From Neolewinella persica DSM 23188 (lineage in GTDB: Bacteria > Bacteroidota > Bacteroidia > Chitinophagales > Saprospiraceae), in the NCBI RefSeq assembly GCF_000373105.1, contig NZ_KB890416.1, positions 1 to 64,000 of the forward strand: DNA of 64,000 bases. Reading direction: 5' to 3'. Positions 35,032 to 44,224 of the stretch are shown in pieces (the stretch's first letter is position 1; each line of letters starts with the position of its first letter). The notes beneath the pieces are model-generated. The model had not been told where the DNA came from, ran no database searches, and worked only from the letters and a program-made list of their open reading frames with translations. The position numbers were made by a program, and so were the translations under genes.

Positions 35032-35508
35032 TCAATTTTGGTTTAAGAGGTTTTTTAATTTGGCTTTGATGCGGTGCAAACGAACGGCAACGTTGTTTTC
35101 GGTAACGCCAAGTACCCGTCCGATTTCGTCATGGCTGAGATCTTCAAAAAATAGCGCAATCAGAGCCCGGTCCGTCTTTGGAAGCTGCCGAATAGCGGCA
35201 AAAAGACGTTGCATCGGGCTGTCGTCATCTTCTGGCGGTTCGCCGTATTCGGGTACCAGCGCACGGTAGCTGATGAGCGGCTTGCGTTTCCGGATACGCC
35301 CCAGCGCGGTATTGAGGGCAACGCGGTACACCCAGGTGCCGCTCTTGCTGTCTCCCCGGAAGGATGGGAATGCTTTCCATAGCTGGTAGGCAATTTCCTG
35401 CATCAGGTCTTCCCGGTCGGCAGGAGAATCGGCGTAAAGCCGGCTCACTTTGTGGAGGATGCCGATGTGCTCTTTAAGAAGTTGTTGAAAAATAATTTCG
35501 GTTGTCAT
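35032..35508 (-). CDS. ECF RNA polymerase sigma factor
   Basis: The 158-residue protein has sigma-70 region 2 (DREDLMQEIAYQLWKAFPSF, then GTWVYRVALNTALGRIRKRK) and region 4 (LPKTDRALIALFFEDLSHDEI, GVTENNVAVRLHRIKAKLK). Region 3 is absent, as in ECF factors. It is the first gene of a probable three-gene unit with the membrane protein and a hypothetical protein. A degenerate copy of the dispersed motif lies 58 bases upstream. Confidence 0.9.
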   Translation of the reverse strand: MTTEIIFQQLLKEHIGILHKVSRLYADSPADREDLMQEIAYQLWKAFPSFRGDSKSGTWVYRVALNTALGRIRKRKPLISYRALVPEYGEPPEDDDSPMQRLFAAIRQLPKTDRALIALFFEDLSHDEIGRVLGVTENNVAVRLHRIKAKLKNLLNQN

Positions 35509-35565
35509 ACTGCTTCATTAGTAGCGGTATTGGACAAAATCTTACGAAGGCAGGAAGATTTTTTT

Positions 35566-35584
35566 TGCGCGGCCGCAGGAGGCA
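35566..35584 (-). repeat. Dispersed 18-bp motif, degenerate intergenic copy
   Basis: GCGCGGCCGCAGG is intact but the TGCA end has become AGGCA with one extra base. A T run precedes it and CAAAG follows, as in other minus-oriented copies. Confidence 0.65.
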
Positions 35585-35650
35585 AAGTAAGGGGATGGAA
35601 GAGCAGGGCAGGACAGTGCCAGGTCTTTTCGCCAGACTCAGGGACCAAAA

Positions 35651-35693
35651 TATACTCTCATAAATTCGTCTTAGACGAACTTATGAGAGTATA
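35651..35693 (-). terminator. Long palindromic terminator of the metal-efflux operon
   Basis: A nearly perfect 43-base palindrome (outer arm TATACTCTCATAA, inner arm TTCGTC/GACGAA), followed on the minus strand by TTTT. It lies about 80 bases after the end of the CusB-like gene. Confidence 0.7.
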
Positions 35694-35772
35694 ACACGCA
35701 ATTGGGCGGCGGCAAAGCTTGTCGAAGCAATGCCCGTGGGCTTATGCGGCAGCCCTGAGAGGGGTAAGTCGA

Positions 35773-36852
35773 TTATTCACCCTCCCCAAGGTAGTAAGCC
35801 CCTCCCGTTACCCAATCTCCATCGGGGGCGTTAGAAAAAGTAACGAAATCACCATTGACCTCGGCGTCATGAAGCGCCATCTTTTCGTGCGTGCCATCAC
35901 GGAATTGAAAAGCGAAATAAGTCTGCCCTTCCTTGACCACGGCGTCCAACGGAAGTCCATACACCTCTTGAGTACCGGTCAGGACCGTGGCGTTTACGAA
36001 CAGGCCAGGGAGTAGCTTCTCATTGTCTTTGCCGTTGAAATGACAGTGTACCTGAAGCGTAGCAGAAGCATCGTTGACCATCGGGTTGATCTTCTCAATG
36101 GTCGCCGTTCCGGTCTCCGACTCGAAGGGGAGGGTATAGTTGACGGTTTGCCCCTTTTTCAGCCGACCGATCTGTTGCGACGGTACCATGAGTTCCAGGT
36201 GCAGGTGTTCCGTTCCGGCAATTTCCATTAATTGATCGGTAGGCGACACCATCCGGCCCTCGTTAACCGTGACCTCATGGATGTACCCGGCAGCCTGCGC
36301 ATAGATGCTCACACTGCTCTGAAAGGTCCCTTCGTTTTCCAGGGCATCAACTCCAATGCCGTACTGTTGCAACTCGCTCTTCAGGCCATTATAGGTAGCC
36401 GTCAGTAGCGCGACCCGGCCTTCGCTGTCTTGCAGGGCGGCAGCGGTGGTCGCTTCTCCAGCGCTGAGGATGCGCTGCCGCTCCAGCGTCTGCCGGGCGG
36501 TAGCCAGGCTGGCCCGGGTTTCCAGTAACTGCCTTTGCAGGGGAATCAAGGCAGGGTTCGATATACGGCACAGCAGCCCTCCTTTACGTACATAGTCGCC
36601 GGGAATCAGCCTTAGCCCGGAAACCTGACCGGAGGTTCGGGAATGCACGGAAATCCGGTCCGACGGAGGTATTTCAATGGTGCCGGTACAAGCAATGGAC
36701 TTGCTGATCATGCGACGCTCAACCGGGCCGGTGGTAACCGCCTTATTCGGAGCTGTAGCGACGGTCTGCTCCATCGGTGTTTCAGCGGGAGCATCCTGCT
36801 GGCAAGCAGAAAAAGAAAGCGCGAAGATGGGGAGTAGGAAGAAGTATTTCAT
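35773..36852 (-). CDS. Periplasmic adaptor (membrane fusion) protein of a heavy-metal RND efflux system
   Basis: The 359-residue lipoprotein (lipobox LSFSAC) belongs to the CusB/CzcB-like family. A barrel-sandwich hybrid (GTIEIPPSDRISVHSRTSGQVSGL, closed by IYAQAAGYIHEVTVNEGRMV) surrounds a helical hairpin (LLETRASLATARQTLERQRIL), followed by beta-barrel and membrane-proximal domains. It links the inner-membrane pump to the outer-membrane channel. The ATG at 36850-36852 is two bases after the stop of the pump gene, so translation is probably coupled. The N-terminal stretch after the lipobox is short, without an obvious Met/His metal-binding arm. Confidence 0.9.
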   Translation of the reverse strand: MKYFFLLPIFALSFSACQQDAPAETPMEQTVATAPNKAVTTGPVERRMISKSIACTGTIEIPPSDRISVHSRTSGQVSGLRLIPGDYVRKGGLLCRISNPALIPLQRQLLETRASLATARQTLERQRILSAGEATTAAALQDSEGRVALLTATYNGLKSELQQYGIGVDALENEGTFQSSVSIYAQAAGYIHEVTVNEGRMVSPTDQLMEIAGTEHLHLELMVPSQQIGRLKKGQTVNYTLPFESETGTATIEKINPMVNDASATLQVHCHFNGKDNEKLLPGLFVNATVLTGTQEVYGLPLDAVVKEGQTYFAFQFRDGTHEKMALHDAEVNGDFVTFSNAPDGDWVTGGAYYLGEGE

Positions 36853-36854
36853 GA

Positions 36855-39800
36855 TCAAAGCTGATTTTGGGTGAGGTAGCTCAGTTCAATGACCAGCTGG
36901 TTAAATTGTAAGAGTTGGTTGAGGTAGTTGCGGCGATTGTCAAGCCCTTTTTCGGTGAGCTGGCTGAAGGTCAGAAAGTCAATGGCGCCCTGCTCAAATT
37001 GTAGTTGGGCGATACGACTAATCCGGGCGTTGCTTTGATCGTTGGCCCTGGCGTATTCAGTAATCGTGGGGCGGAGCCGATCAATTTGTTGCCGGAGGGC
37101 GCGAATACGGCCGCTGTAGCTGTCCGTTATCAACTGCCGTTGATTCGCCAGGCTTTCTTGCTGTAGCTGTAGTTGCTCCGACCGCACCTTCTGGTTCCGT
37201 CGGTCAAGTGGGAGACCAACACCGATGGCGAGGCCCTGAAAGGCAAAATCATTCTCGATGGTCTGGATGAAATAGCCGGCGGAGAGCTGCGGTTGGCGTT
37301 CCAGTCGGTTGGCCAGTGCGGTCTCTTTTTCCAGTCGTGCGCCCTGGCGATCAAGGGTGACCAGGTACGGGTTGTTGCCAGCATCGTCGCCCGGCACTGG
37401 AAGCAGTATCGGGGGGCGGGGCCGCAGGTACAGAGAATCGGGTAAAAGAGCAAGGATGCGCAGCTCCGTCTCTGCAGCTGCCACTGTTTGTTCTGCGGCG
37501 ACAACCTGTTGCCGGATGTTCCGCAACTGTTGGTTAAAGAGTTCTTCGTCAAGAACTCCCAGTGTTCCAGCCTGGATACGGACACCAATATTGGTCCTTA
37601 ATTGCTCGTAGCGAAAGGCCAGGGAATCCAGTAGCTGAAGCTGGGCGTGCTCGTGCTCCCAATTTAAATAGGCCCGCCGGAGCTTATGGCCCAGTTCTCT
37701 GGCGAATACCAGTTGACCGGCTTCCAACTCTGCCACCCGAGCATCGATGACTTCCGCACGCGGCCCCCGCAAAAAGAGGTGATTAAAGTTCTGGCTCACG
37801 CTTACGTTATGGTCAAACTCTTTGGTATTTATCTGACCACCCTGGTAGCCGACCTCCAGCGGAGACCAGGCACCGATTGACCGCCGGTTGAGGCCCTCCG
37901 CCGCAATCGCCAGTTGCTGGCTGCGCGGGGTAGGGTGGTTGCTGATGGCGTATTCGTACAACTCCGAATAACTACCGATGGTTTGGGCGGAGAGACCCGG
38001 ACTGAGGAGCATGGCTATTAATAATCCTCCCATTGCACCTGCGGCCGCGCCCCCTGGTCTATCCTTTCGCAAGGGAGGGGCTTGCCCCCTCCCGCCTGAG
38101 TCCACACCCCTAAACTGCTTACGGTTAACCAGGTAATACAGCGCAGGCAACACAACGAGCGTAAGTAAAGTGGAGGAAAGCAGGCCACCAATGACCACCG
38201 TAGCCAGCGGCCGCTGCACCTCCGCTCCGCTTCCGTTGGAAAGCGCCATCGGCAGAAAGCCAAACGCCGCGACGGCCGCAGTCATCAGCACGGGCCGTAA
38301 ACGGGTGGCGGCCGCTTCGGTGATGAGCGCGGAGAAGTCCGGAAAATCCTCGGCCTTCAAATGCTTGATTGCGCTGATCAGGACAATCCCGTTGAGCACC
38401 GAAATGCCAAACAAGGCGATGAACCCGATGCCCGAAGAAATACTGAACGGCATGCCCCGTAGCTCCAGCGCCAGAATTCCACCGATCGCCGAAAGCGGCA
38501 CCGCAACAAAGATCACGAGGGCATCCCGGAAGGACCCGAAAGCAAGGTACAGCAACAAGAGAATGAGCCCCAACGCCAGCGGCACCGCCACCAATAAACG
38601 AGCGCGGGCCGACTGCAAGGTCTCAAACTGCCCGCCATATTGAATCTCGTAACCAGGCGGCAACTCAAGCTCCGCATTAAGTGCTAACTGGATCTCCGCT
38701 ACCAGGCTTGCCACGTCGCGGTTACGGACGTTGACGCCAATATTGATGAATCGGCGGGCCTGCTCCCGGGAAATCAGCATCGGGCTTTCCCGCTCTTCCA
38801 CCGAAGCGACTTCACTCAGCGGAATCAGCTGGCCGTTCCGCGCCGTAATGCTCAGTTGGTCGAGGTTCAGTTCCTGTCGCGACTGGTCGTTAAGCCTGAC
38901 CACGAGGTCAAACTTCCGCTCTTCCTCGTAGACGTTCCCGACAATCTCCCCAGCGTAGGCTGCCCGGATGAGTTGGTTGGCCTCCCGGACATTGATTCCG
39001 TACTGCGCCATTTTATCCCGATCATAATTGACGGAGAGTTGCTGCAGCCCGTCCGTCCGGTCAACGCGTACGTCGCCGGCACCATCGATACGCTGAATAA
39101 TTCCGGCGGCATGGTCGCCGGTCTCCTTGAGTGTCTCCGCGTTTTCCCCAAAGATTTTGACGGAGATGTCGGATTTAGCTCCGGTCATCAGCTCGTTGAA
39201 ACGAAGTTGGATGGGCTGGGTGAAATCAAAGGAAGCCCAGTTGATCGGTGTCAGCTTTTCTTTCATCATCGCCATGAGATCTTCGCGGTTATCGGCCGAG
39301 GTCCACTCCTCTTTGTCTTTTAGGATGATCATGATGTCGGCATCCTCGATGGCCATCGGGTCGGTCGGTACTTCGGCTGTCCCGATTTTGGAAACGACGT
39401 GCTTCACTTCCGGGAAATTATCGAGCAGGATCTTTTCCGCCATCGTCGAGGTATGGATGCTTTCCTGCAGGGAACTGCCGGGTTTGATGGCCTGCTGCAT
39501 CGCAATGTCCCCTTCCTCCAGCGTTGGGATGAACTCGCCACCCATCCGGCTGAAGACGAAGAGCGAAGCGCCCAGCACCACTAGTGCAATCAGTAGGGTA
39601 GGAGCGGCATGTTTAACGGCGGCCCGCACGACTGGCCGGTACCAACGTTGTAGCGTGCCCATAAGCCGGGCGGCGAAACCCGACTCGGCCCTGATCTTCT
39701 TGGAGATGAACAAGGAGGCCATTACTGGCACGTAGGTAACGCTGAGGATCAGGCTGCCAAGAATGGCGAAACTGACGACCTGTGCCATCGGGCGGAAGGT

Positions 39801-41210
39801 TTTTCCTTCCGTGCCTTCCAGGGTCAGAATGGGTAAAAAGACGAGCAGGATGATCAGTACGCCGAAGGCGGCGGAGCGGTAGATATCGCCGGTGGATTTG
39901 CGGACGGCCTGGTCCATTTCTCCCTGGGTCAGATGTCGGCCGACGTAGCCCACCGCCAGGGCGTGCAGCAGCCCTTCCACGATGATCACCGCTCCGTCAA
40001 TGACGATACCAAAGTCGATGGCGCCCAAAGACATCAGGTTCGCAGAAATACCGAAATAGCGCATCATGATGAGCGCGAAGAGCATGGAGAGGGGGATGAC
40101 GGAGGCGACGATGAGCCCCGCGCGCAGATTGCCGAGTAACAACAAGAGTACAAAGATCACGATGAGCCCACCCTCAATAAGGTTGGTCTGAACGGTGTCG
40201 ATGGTTTTTCCGATCAGGCTGGCCCGGTCGAGGTAGGGGTAAATGGAAACGCCCTCCGGCAGGGAAGCTTCCACCGTTACCATTCGCTCACGGACGTTGC
40301 GTAGCGCTTCGGAAGAGTTCGCTCCTTTGAGCATCAGGGTGATGCCACCAACGACCTCCCCCTTGCCGTCCATCGTCATGGCGCCGTAGCGCTTTGCACT
40401 ACCGATGGTCACCTTGGCAACATCGCGGATGCGTAGCGGCGGGCCGTCAACGTTCCCGAGGGGAATGGCCATGATGTCCGCTTCAGTGCTAACCCGCCCT
40501 TCGGTACGGATGTAGTAGGAATAGCTGCCCCGTTCGAGGTAACTGCCCCCGCTGTTCTCATTGTTTTCTTCCAGCGCGGTGATCACCTGGTCGACGCTGA
40601 CGTTGTAATTGCGTAGCGCCACGGGGTCAATGGCGACTTCATACTGCTTGAGATAGCCACCGAAGCTACTTACTTCAATGATGCCCTCGGTTCCGTTCAA
40701 CTGTCGTTTGACGATCCAGTCCTGGATGGTCCGCAGCCGGGTGGCATCATATTCGTGGGCATGCGCTGCGTCGACGGTCAATACGTACTGGTAGATCTCG
40801 CCCAGGCCAGTGGTGATCGGCATCAGTTCGGTCTCCACTCCTGATGGCAATCCCCCGGCGGCGACGTTCAGTTGTTCCTGCACGTACTGGCGGGCCCGGA
40901 GTACTTCGACGTCTTCCTCGAAAACGATGGTGATCACGGAAAGACCATACCTGGAGATGGACCGCACCTCCACAACGTCGGGAATGTTGGTCATCGACGC
41001 TTCGAGTGGGTAGGTGATGAGTTGTTCCACTTCTTCGGGAGCAAAGGTTGGCGCAACGCTGACGATCTGCACCTGGTTGTTGGTGATGTCGGGGACGGCG
41101 TCCAGCGGGATTTGGGAGGCGGAGAAAACACCGATGATACCGAGGGCGAGGACGCCGAGCAGTACGATCAGTTTGTTCTCCAGAGAGAACCTGATAATAG
41201 CATCAAACAT
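36855..41210 (-). CDS. CusA/CzcA heavy-metal RND pump fused to a TolC-like outer-membrane channel
   Basis: One 1451-residue chain. Residues 1 to about 1040 are an HME-RND pump: LSLGAIDFGIVIDGAVIIVEG-type DFGxxxDGAVxxVE carries the proton-relay acids, with repeated membrane blocks and the metal-channel domains between them. Around 1045-1090 is a linker (GRGQAPPLRKDRPGGAAAG) and a signal-like hydrophobic stretch ending LSAQ. From there to the end is a TolC/CusC-type coiled-coil channel (ALRQQIDRLRPTITEY). Fusions of this kind are known in Bacteroidota; cleavage at LSAQ would release the channel. Two dispersed motifs lie inside, one exactly in the linker. Likely ions: Cu/Ag or Co/Zn/Cd. Confidence 0.88.
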   Translation of the reverse strand: MFDAIIRFSLENKLIVLLGVLALGIIGVFSASQIPLDAVPDITNNQVQIVSVAPTFAPEEVEQLITYPLEASMTNIPDVVEVRSISRYGLSVITIVFEEDVEVLRARQYVQEQLNVAAGGLPSGVETELMPITTGLGEIYQYVLTVDAAHAHEYDATRLRTIQDWIVKRQLNGTEGIIEVSSFGGYLKQYEVAIDPVALRNYNVSVDQVITALEENNENSGGSYLERGSYSYYIRTEGRVSTEADIMAIPLGNVDGPPLRIRDVAKVTIGSAKRYGAMTMDGKGEVVGGITLMLKGANSSEALRNVRERMVTVEASLPEGVSIYPYLDRASLIGKTIDTVQTNLIEGGLIVIFVLLLLLGNLRAGLIVASVIPLSMLFALIMMRYFGISANLMSLGAIDFGIVIDGAVIIVEGLLHALAVGYVGRHLTQGEMDQAVRKSTGDIYRSAAFGVLIILLVFLPILTLEGTEGKTFRPMAQVVSFAILGSLILSVTYVPVMASLFISKKIRAESGFAARLMGTLQRWYRPVVRAAVKHAAPTLLIALVVLGASLFVFSRMGGEFIPTLEEGDIAMQQAIKPGSSLQESIHTSTMAEKILLDNFPEVKHVVSKIGTAEVPTDPMAIEDADIMIILKDKEEWTSADNREDLMAMMKEKLTPINWASFDFTQPIQLRFNELMTGAKSDISVKIFGENAETLKETGDHAAGIIQRIDGAGDVRVDRTDGLQQLSVNYDRDKMAQYGINVREANQLIRAAYAGEIVGNVYEEERKFDLVVRLNDQSRQELNLDQLSITARNGQLIPLSEVASVEERESPMLISREQARRFINIGVNVRNRDVASLVAEIQLALNAELELPPGYEIQYGGQFETLQSARARLLVAVPLALGLILLLLYLAFGSFRDALVIFVAVPLSAIGGILALELRGMPFSISSGIGFIALFGISVLNGIVLISAIKHLKAEDFPDFSALITEAAATRLRPVLMTAAVAAFGFLPMALSNGSGAEVQRPLATVVIGGLLSSTLLTLVVLPALYYLVNRKQFRGVDSGGRGQAPPLRKDRPGGAAAGAMGGLLIAMLLSPGLSAQTIGSYSELYEYAISNHPTPRSQQLAIAAEGLNRRSIGAWSPLEVGYQGGQINTKEFDHNVSVSQNFNHLFLRGPRAEVIDARVAELEAGQLVFARELGHKLRRAYLNWEHEHAQLQLLDSLAFRYEQLRTNIGVRIQAGTLGVLDEELFNQQLRNIRQQVVAAEQTVAAAETELRILALLPDSLYLRPRPPILLPVPGDDAGNNPYLVTLDRQGARLEKETALANRLERQPQLSAGYFIQTIENDFAFQGLAIGVGLPLDRRNQKVRSEQLQLQQESLANQRQLITDSYSGRIRALRQQIDRLRPTITEYARANDQSNARISRIAQLQFEQGAIDFLTFSQLTEKGLDNRRNYLNQLLQFNQLVIELSYLTQNQL
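37415..37432 (-). repeat. Dispersed 18-bp motif, in-frame copy in the TolC-like part
   Basis: The minus strand reads TGTACCTGCGGCCCCGCC and is translated YLRPRP (within DSLYLRPRPPILLP), between helices of the channel domain. Confidence 0.8.
38034..38051 (+). repeat. Dispersed 18-bp motif, in-frame copy at the CusA-TolC joint
   Basis: Perfect consensus TGCACCTGCGGCCGCGCC on the plus strand. The gene reads its complement as GAAAGA, at about residues 1053-1059. Confidence 0.9.
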
Positions 41211-41281
41211 GGTAGATAACGCTTAGCAAAAAGACAAAAAGACCCTTGCCGACGGATGCCGGTATGGGGGATTAAAAAAGG

Positions 41282-41692
41282 CTAAGCTAGTGCGGGCGGT
41301 CCGCGGGGAGCAGCTCTATCCGGGTAAACACCGGCCGGCGGAAAGTGTCGGCTCCGAAACACACGTTGGCGACGGATAGCGGGGTTTAACGCACGGGGTG
41401 CTAAAACGATGGTCGGGAGATCGGCCGGAGGCAACAAGGCTATTACCTCAAGGTCCAGCGTGGCATGGTTATCGGAAGAGAAGTGCTCCAGATGGTCTTC
41501 GCCGAGATCGGTGTTGGTAAAGAAATTCTGAAGCAGACCTAGTAAGTCACCATTCGTTCCGGGAATAATCTCGGCCGACACTTCTCCGGAGCTATCGCTA
41601 TGTCCGCTGTGAACGTGGGGCACCAGTGAATGCAGGCTGAGTAAGAGCCCGGCCAGGAGTAAAAGCGCACGATGGAAACTAGTGGTCTTCAT
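41282..41692 (-). CDS. Small exported His-rich protein at the head of the metal-efflux operon
   Basis: The 136-residue protein has a signal peptide (MKTTSFHRALLLLAGLLLSL). The mature N-terminus has closely spaced histidines (HSLVPHVHSGHSD) and more follow (EDHLEHFSSDNH), suggesting metal binding in the periplasm. Small proteins like this often precede CusA-type pumps in Bacteroidota. It lies 71 bases upstream of the pump gene on the same strand. The C-terminal third is Arg/Pro-rich and unrecognised. Confidence 0.65.
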   Translation of the reverse strand: MKTTSFHRALLLLAGLLLSLHSLVPHVHSGHSDSSGEVSAEIIPGTNGDLLGLLQNFFTNTDLGEDHLEHFSSDNHATLDLEVIALLPPADLPTIVLAPRALNPAIRRQRVFRSRHFPPAGVYPDRAAPRGPPALA

Positions 41693-41944
41693 GTAGTCGC
41701 AAGGTACGTGACCTGAACTACTTTACACTGTGATGTAGGTCGCATACCGAAAATTTGGAAGGAGTCTTGATAGTGGGGCAGGAACGACTTCTTTTTTGTC
41801 TAACTTAAGCAGTGTAGTACGGAAGCATCAACCAAAGACCCTGTGATGTTTATGGTTTAGAAAGCGTTGTGCTAGATCGGCCTGTGGATGCCCAAATTGG
41901 CTAAAATCAATAATACCATTAACGACGTTACCGTTCCGGTAACG

Positions 41945-42613
41945 ATGAGAGTTATAATCGTTCTTTTTTTGCTGGTCTGCTGCCTTATGAAGTCCGTTTT
42001 GGCCCAAGGTGATTTGGTGGTCCTCCCTGAAAGAGGGCTCTTTGCCGGATATTCGAACGCGATCAAACTAGTGAAACTGCCCGATACCTGCCCACAACCT
42101 GAACTGGTGGGGATATTTCAAAATGATTGGTGGTTATACCAAAACGCGGGCGGACCAAGACCTGTATTGCTTGAGCTAAAGCATGAATACGGGGCTTGGC
42201 ATGTCCGACCGGAAATGGGTGTCGTGAATTTAGTGGCTCGCTTGGGGAGCCGTTATGATACTCTGGGGCTTGATGTAAACCCTTTGCCAGCGACCATCTT
42301 TCTGGGGAATTATAGCGGACAGGATCCTAGTATTAATCGAAGGGTAGTAAAAGAGCAAAGGGGACTAATCGCGGAGGTACTGAATCTGAATATTAACCTC
42401 CGGTGCTCCATAAAAGCGTATGAACTGACCATTGCCTGTGAATACGGTAAGCAAAGCTATCAAGTCGCCGGCAGTAGGTTCAGTGAAGAGATTGTTGAAG
42501 CGATACAGCTGATTCAACCCGGAGACTTGATTATTTTCCGGCAGATACGTTATCAATGCCCCGGAGCGGACGTTGTTCAATATGCACCGAATATGGTTTT
42601 TGAGGTCAAATGA
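41945..42613 (+). CDS. Exported protein with a GldM C-terminal-like domain
   Basis: The 222-residue protein starts at the ATG at 41945 (MRVIIVLFLLVCCLMKSVLAQ); the 19-codon upstream extension lacks a signal. The mature part begins with a short beta domain (GLFAGYSNAIKLVKLPD, in the style of GldM 'LYAGYNN' repeats) and ends with LIAEVLNLNINLRCSIKAYEL and FEEIVEAIQLIQPGDLIIF-like strands, resembling the periplasmic C-terminal domain of GldM from gliding/type IX secretion. The rest of GldM is absent. It may be a stand-alone accessory. It is divergent from the His-rich gene. Confidence 0.6.
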   Translation: MRVIIVLFLLVCCLMKSVLAQGDLVVLPERGLFAGYSNAIKLVKLPDTCPQPELVGIFQNDWWLYQNAGGPRPVLLELKHEYGAWHVRPEMGVVNLVARLGSRYDTLGLDVNPLPATIFLGNYSGQDPSINRRVVKEQRGLIAEVLNLNINLRCSIKAYELTIACEYGKQSYQVAGSRFSEEIVEAIQLIQPGDLIIFRQIRYQCPGADVVQYAPNMVFEVK

Positions 42614-42686
42614 TATCGTTGATGTTTTTGGGAGGAAGGGGTGGAACCTGAAGAGTATTCCAATTCTTGCTTATTACAACCTTCCT

Positions 42687-42704
42687 TGCACCTGCGCCCG
42701 CGCC
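42687..42704 (+). repeat. Dispersed 18-bp motif, intergenic copy between convergent genes
   Basis: TGCACCTGCGCCCGCGCC, one mismatch, preceded by CTTCCT. It ends two bases before the stop of the DUF5777 gene. Confidence 0.85.
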
Positions 42705-42706
42705 AC

Positions 42707-43564
42707 CTAATACCGCCGCCCCTTAACCTTAAACGTCCGCACCATATTAAACCCAAGGTGGATGTCCCCGTCGAGCCAGTTTCCGCTGGTCTCACCAATA
42801 AACTGCTTTTCAATCATGGCAGTACTGTTGGTGAGGTGGAGCTGGAATACGTGGCTTCCGGTATTAATATCGACACCAAAGGATAGCGGATTGGTGGCTC
42901 CGGTAAGTACTTCCCCGCTGATGTTGTAGAAGTATTCTCCGGTGATGGCGAAGTTCTTTGACACCTTGTACCGGAAGGCCGCGCCAACTGAAATCAAATC
43001 GTTGGACTGGTTATTGGTCGTCACCAGATTATAGTGGACGTAGGAGGGCATCAACTGAGCCGATAGCCAGTCCGAAAACTTACGGGCGAGGTAAAACTGA
43101 GAAGTGAAAGCCATTCGGTTTTGCCAGGCCAGCGGCCGCGCCTGGTCAGTAACCTGAGCGGAGTTGTAAGCCGTACTACTGAAGAACGTCAGGGAGAAAG
43201 GCATGAAGCCTTGCCCCGCTAACCGTTGTCGCAACAGTCGCAGTTTCAGGAAACCGTCGAACTCCTTACCCAGGGAACTTCGGCCTGCGCCGACGCTGAT
43301 CCAATCACGAATACCGTAATCAAAACCGATACGGATGTTGGCTTGGTCGAGACCGAACAACTCGTTGAAGCCTTCATTGAAACGCCCGAAACGATGGTTA
43401 ATGATCATTTCCATCTCCCCCTGGCGGAGCATCTCAACGGAGTGGCCGTTGATGACGCGGGTACCACGGAAGGTCGCAGTCGTATATTTTTCCGCTTGGG
43501 CCTGGAGGTCGGCAGTGGTGAGCAGCAACAGGGTGGCTAGAAGGAGCAGCGAGCGTGTGATCAT
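42707..43564 (-). CDS. DUF5777 family beta-barrel protein
   Basis: The 285-residue protein has a signal peptide ending LQAQ. RVINGHSVEMLRQGEMEMIINHRFG (about 35-60) is the family opening, then barrel strands (ANIRIGFDYGIRDWISVGAG, MAFTSQFYLARKFSDWLSAQ) and an aromatic end. DUF5777 proteins sit beside c-type cytochromes and oxidase-related genes in many Bacteroidota; the barrel is presumed to reside in the outer membrane. Here it follows three cytochrome genes on the same strand after a 278-base gap with inverted and direct repeats. Confidence 0.85.
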   Translation of the reverse strand: MITRSLLLLATLLLLTTADLQAQAEKYTTATFRGTRVINGHSVEMLRQGEMEMIINHRFGRFNEGFNELFGLDQANIRIGFDYGIRDWISVGAGRSSLGKEFDGFLKLRLLRQRLAGQGFMPFSLTFFSSTAYNSAQVTDQARPLAWQNRMAFTSQFYLARKFSDWLSAQLMPSYVHYNLVTTNNQSNDLISVGAAFRYKVSKNFAITGEYFYNISGEVLTGATNPLSFGVDINTGSHVFQLHLTNSTAMIEKQFIGETSGNWLDGDIHLGFNMVRTFKVKGRRY

Positions 43565-43667
43565 AATTGAGATAGAACTTAATTGTAGTAGTGATAATTC
43601 TTAGTGTGAAGCCGAGACGTCATAGTTGAGTTAGGCCTGTTTATACGTTGGCCACTTGGGATGATTT

Positions 43668-43785
43668 GCGTTCGCGAAGCGAACGCGGCTATTTTCTTAG
43701 CCGCCAGTAGGGGAAATCCCTTGCGGTCGCCCCACTGAGTAATTCCAGTAGGGACATCCTTCACGGTTGTCCCTTGCAGTCGCGC
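43668..43785. repeat. Cluster of inverted and direct repeats between the cytochrome and DUF5777 genes
   Basis: A perfect hairpin GCGTTCGC-GAA-GCGAACGC (43668-43686) is followed by GGCT/AGCC and then two diverged direct repeats starting CCAGTAGGG at 43704 and 43745. These could attenuate transcription between the genes or be unrelated repeat insertions. Confidence 0.6.
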
Positions 43786-43842
43786 CTCTGGTCATATAAT
43801 ATCACTTCATGTAACCGCACGGGGCAAATTTTTCAATACCCC

Positions 43843-44220
43843 TTAGTTATTTAGCGCACCGGCTTCAATCCAGACGGTCAGTTTTTGAAGGTCACAGGCA
43901 GGAATAGTGCCTCCGCTTGGCGGCATGGCGAAATATCCAGCTTCGTGTTTAGCAGCGCCGAGCAAAGACCCATCATTGGCGTAGGGGCTGACGCGGTCGT
44001 AGCCTTCCAGGTTAACATTGCCGTCGGTGCGCCCATCGCGGTGGCAGCGGTTACAATAAGCGGTGAGAATGGGGACGATATCGGCGGTGAATTCGGCGGT
44101 CATTACTGCACAGTCCGCGCTGCCTTGATCGACGTACTGAAAAAGGTCTTCTTCATTATCGTAATAGCAGGCGGTGAGCAGTAAGCCGGATAGGAGAGAT
44201 AGCACTAGTTGGCGGATCAT
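43843..44220 (-). CDS. Mono-heme c-type cytochrome-like lipoprotein
   Basis: The 125-residue protein has a lipobox (LLLTAC) and one heme-attachment motif CNRCH at about 56-60 within FTADIVPILTAYCNRCH, the opening of Planctomycete-type cytochrome C domains. A distal Met in YFAMPPSGG is a candidate axial ligand. The C-terminal CDLQKLTVWIEAGALNN is typical. It probably shuttles electrons at the outer or inner membrane. It lies four bases after the next upstream gene, forming an operon. Confidence 0.85.
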   Translation of the reverse strand: MIRQLVLSLLSGLLLTACYYDNEEDLFQYVDQGSADCAVMTAEFTADIVPILTAYCNRCHRDGRTDGNVNLEGYDRVSPYANDGSLLGAAKHEAGYFAMPPSGGTIPACDLQKLTVWIEAGALNN

Positions 44221-44224
44221 AGAT

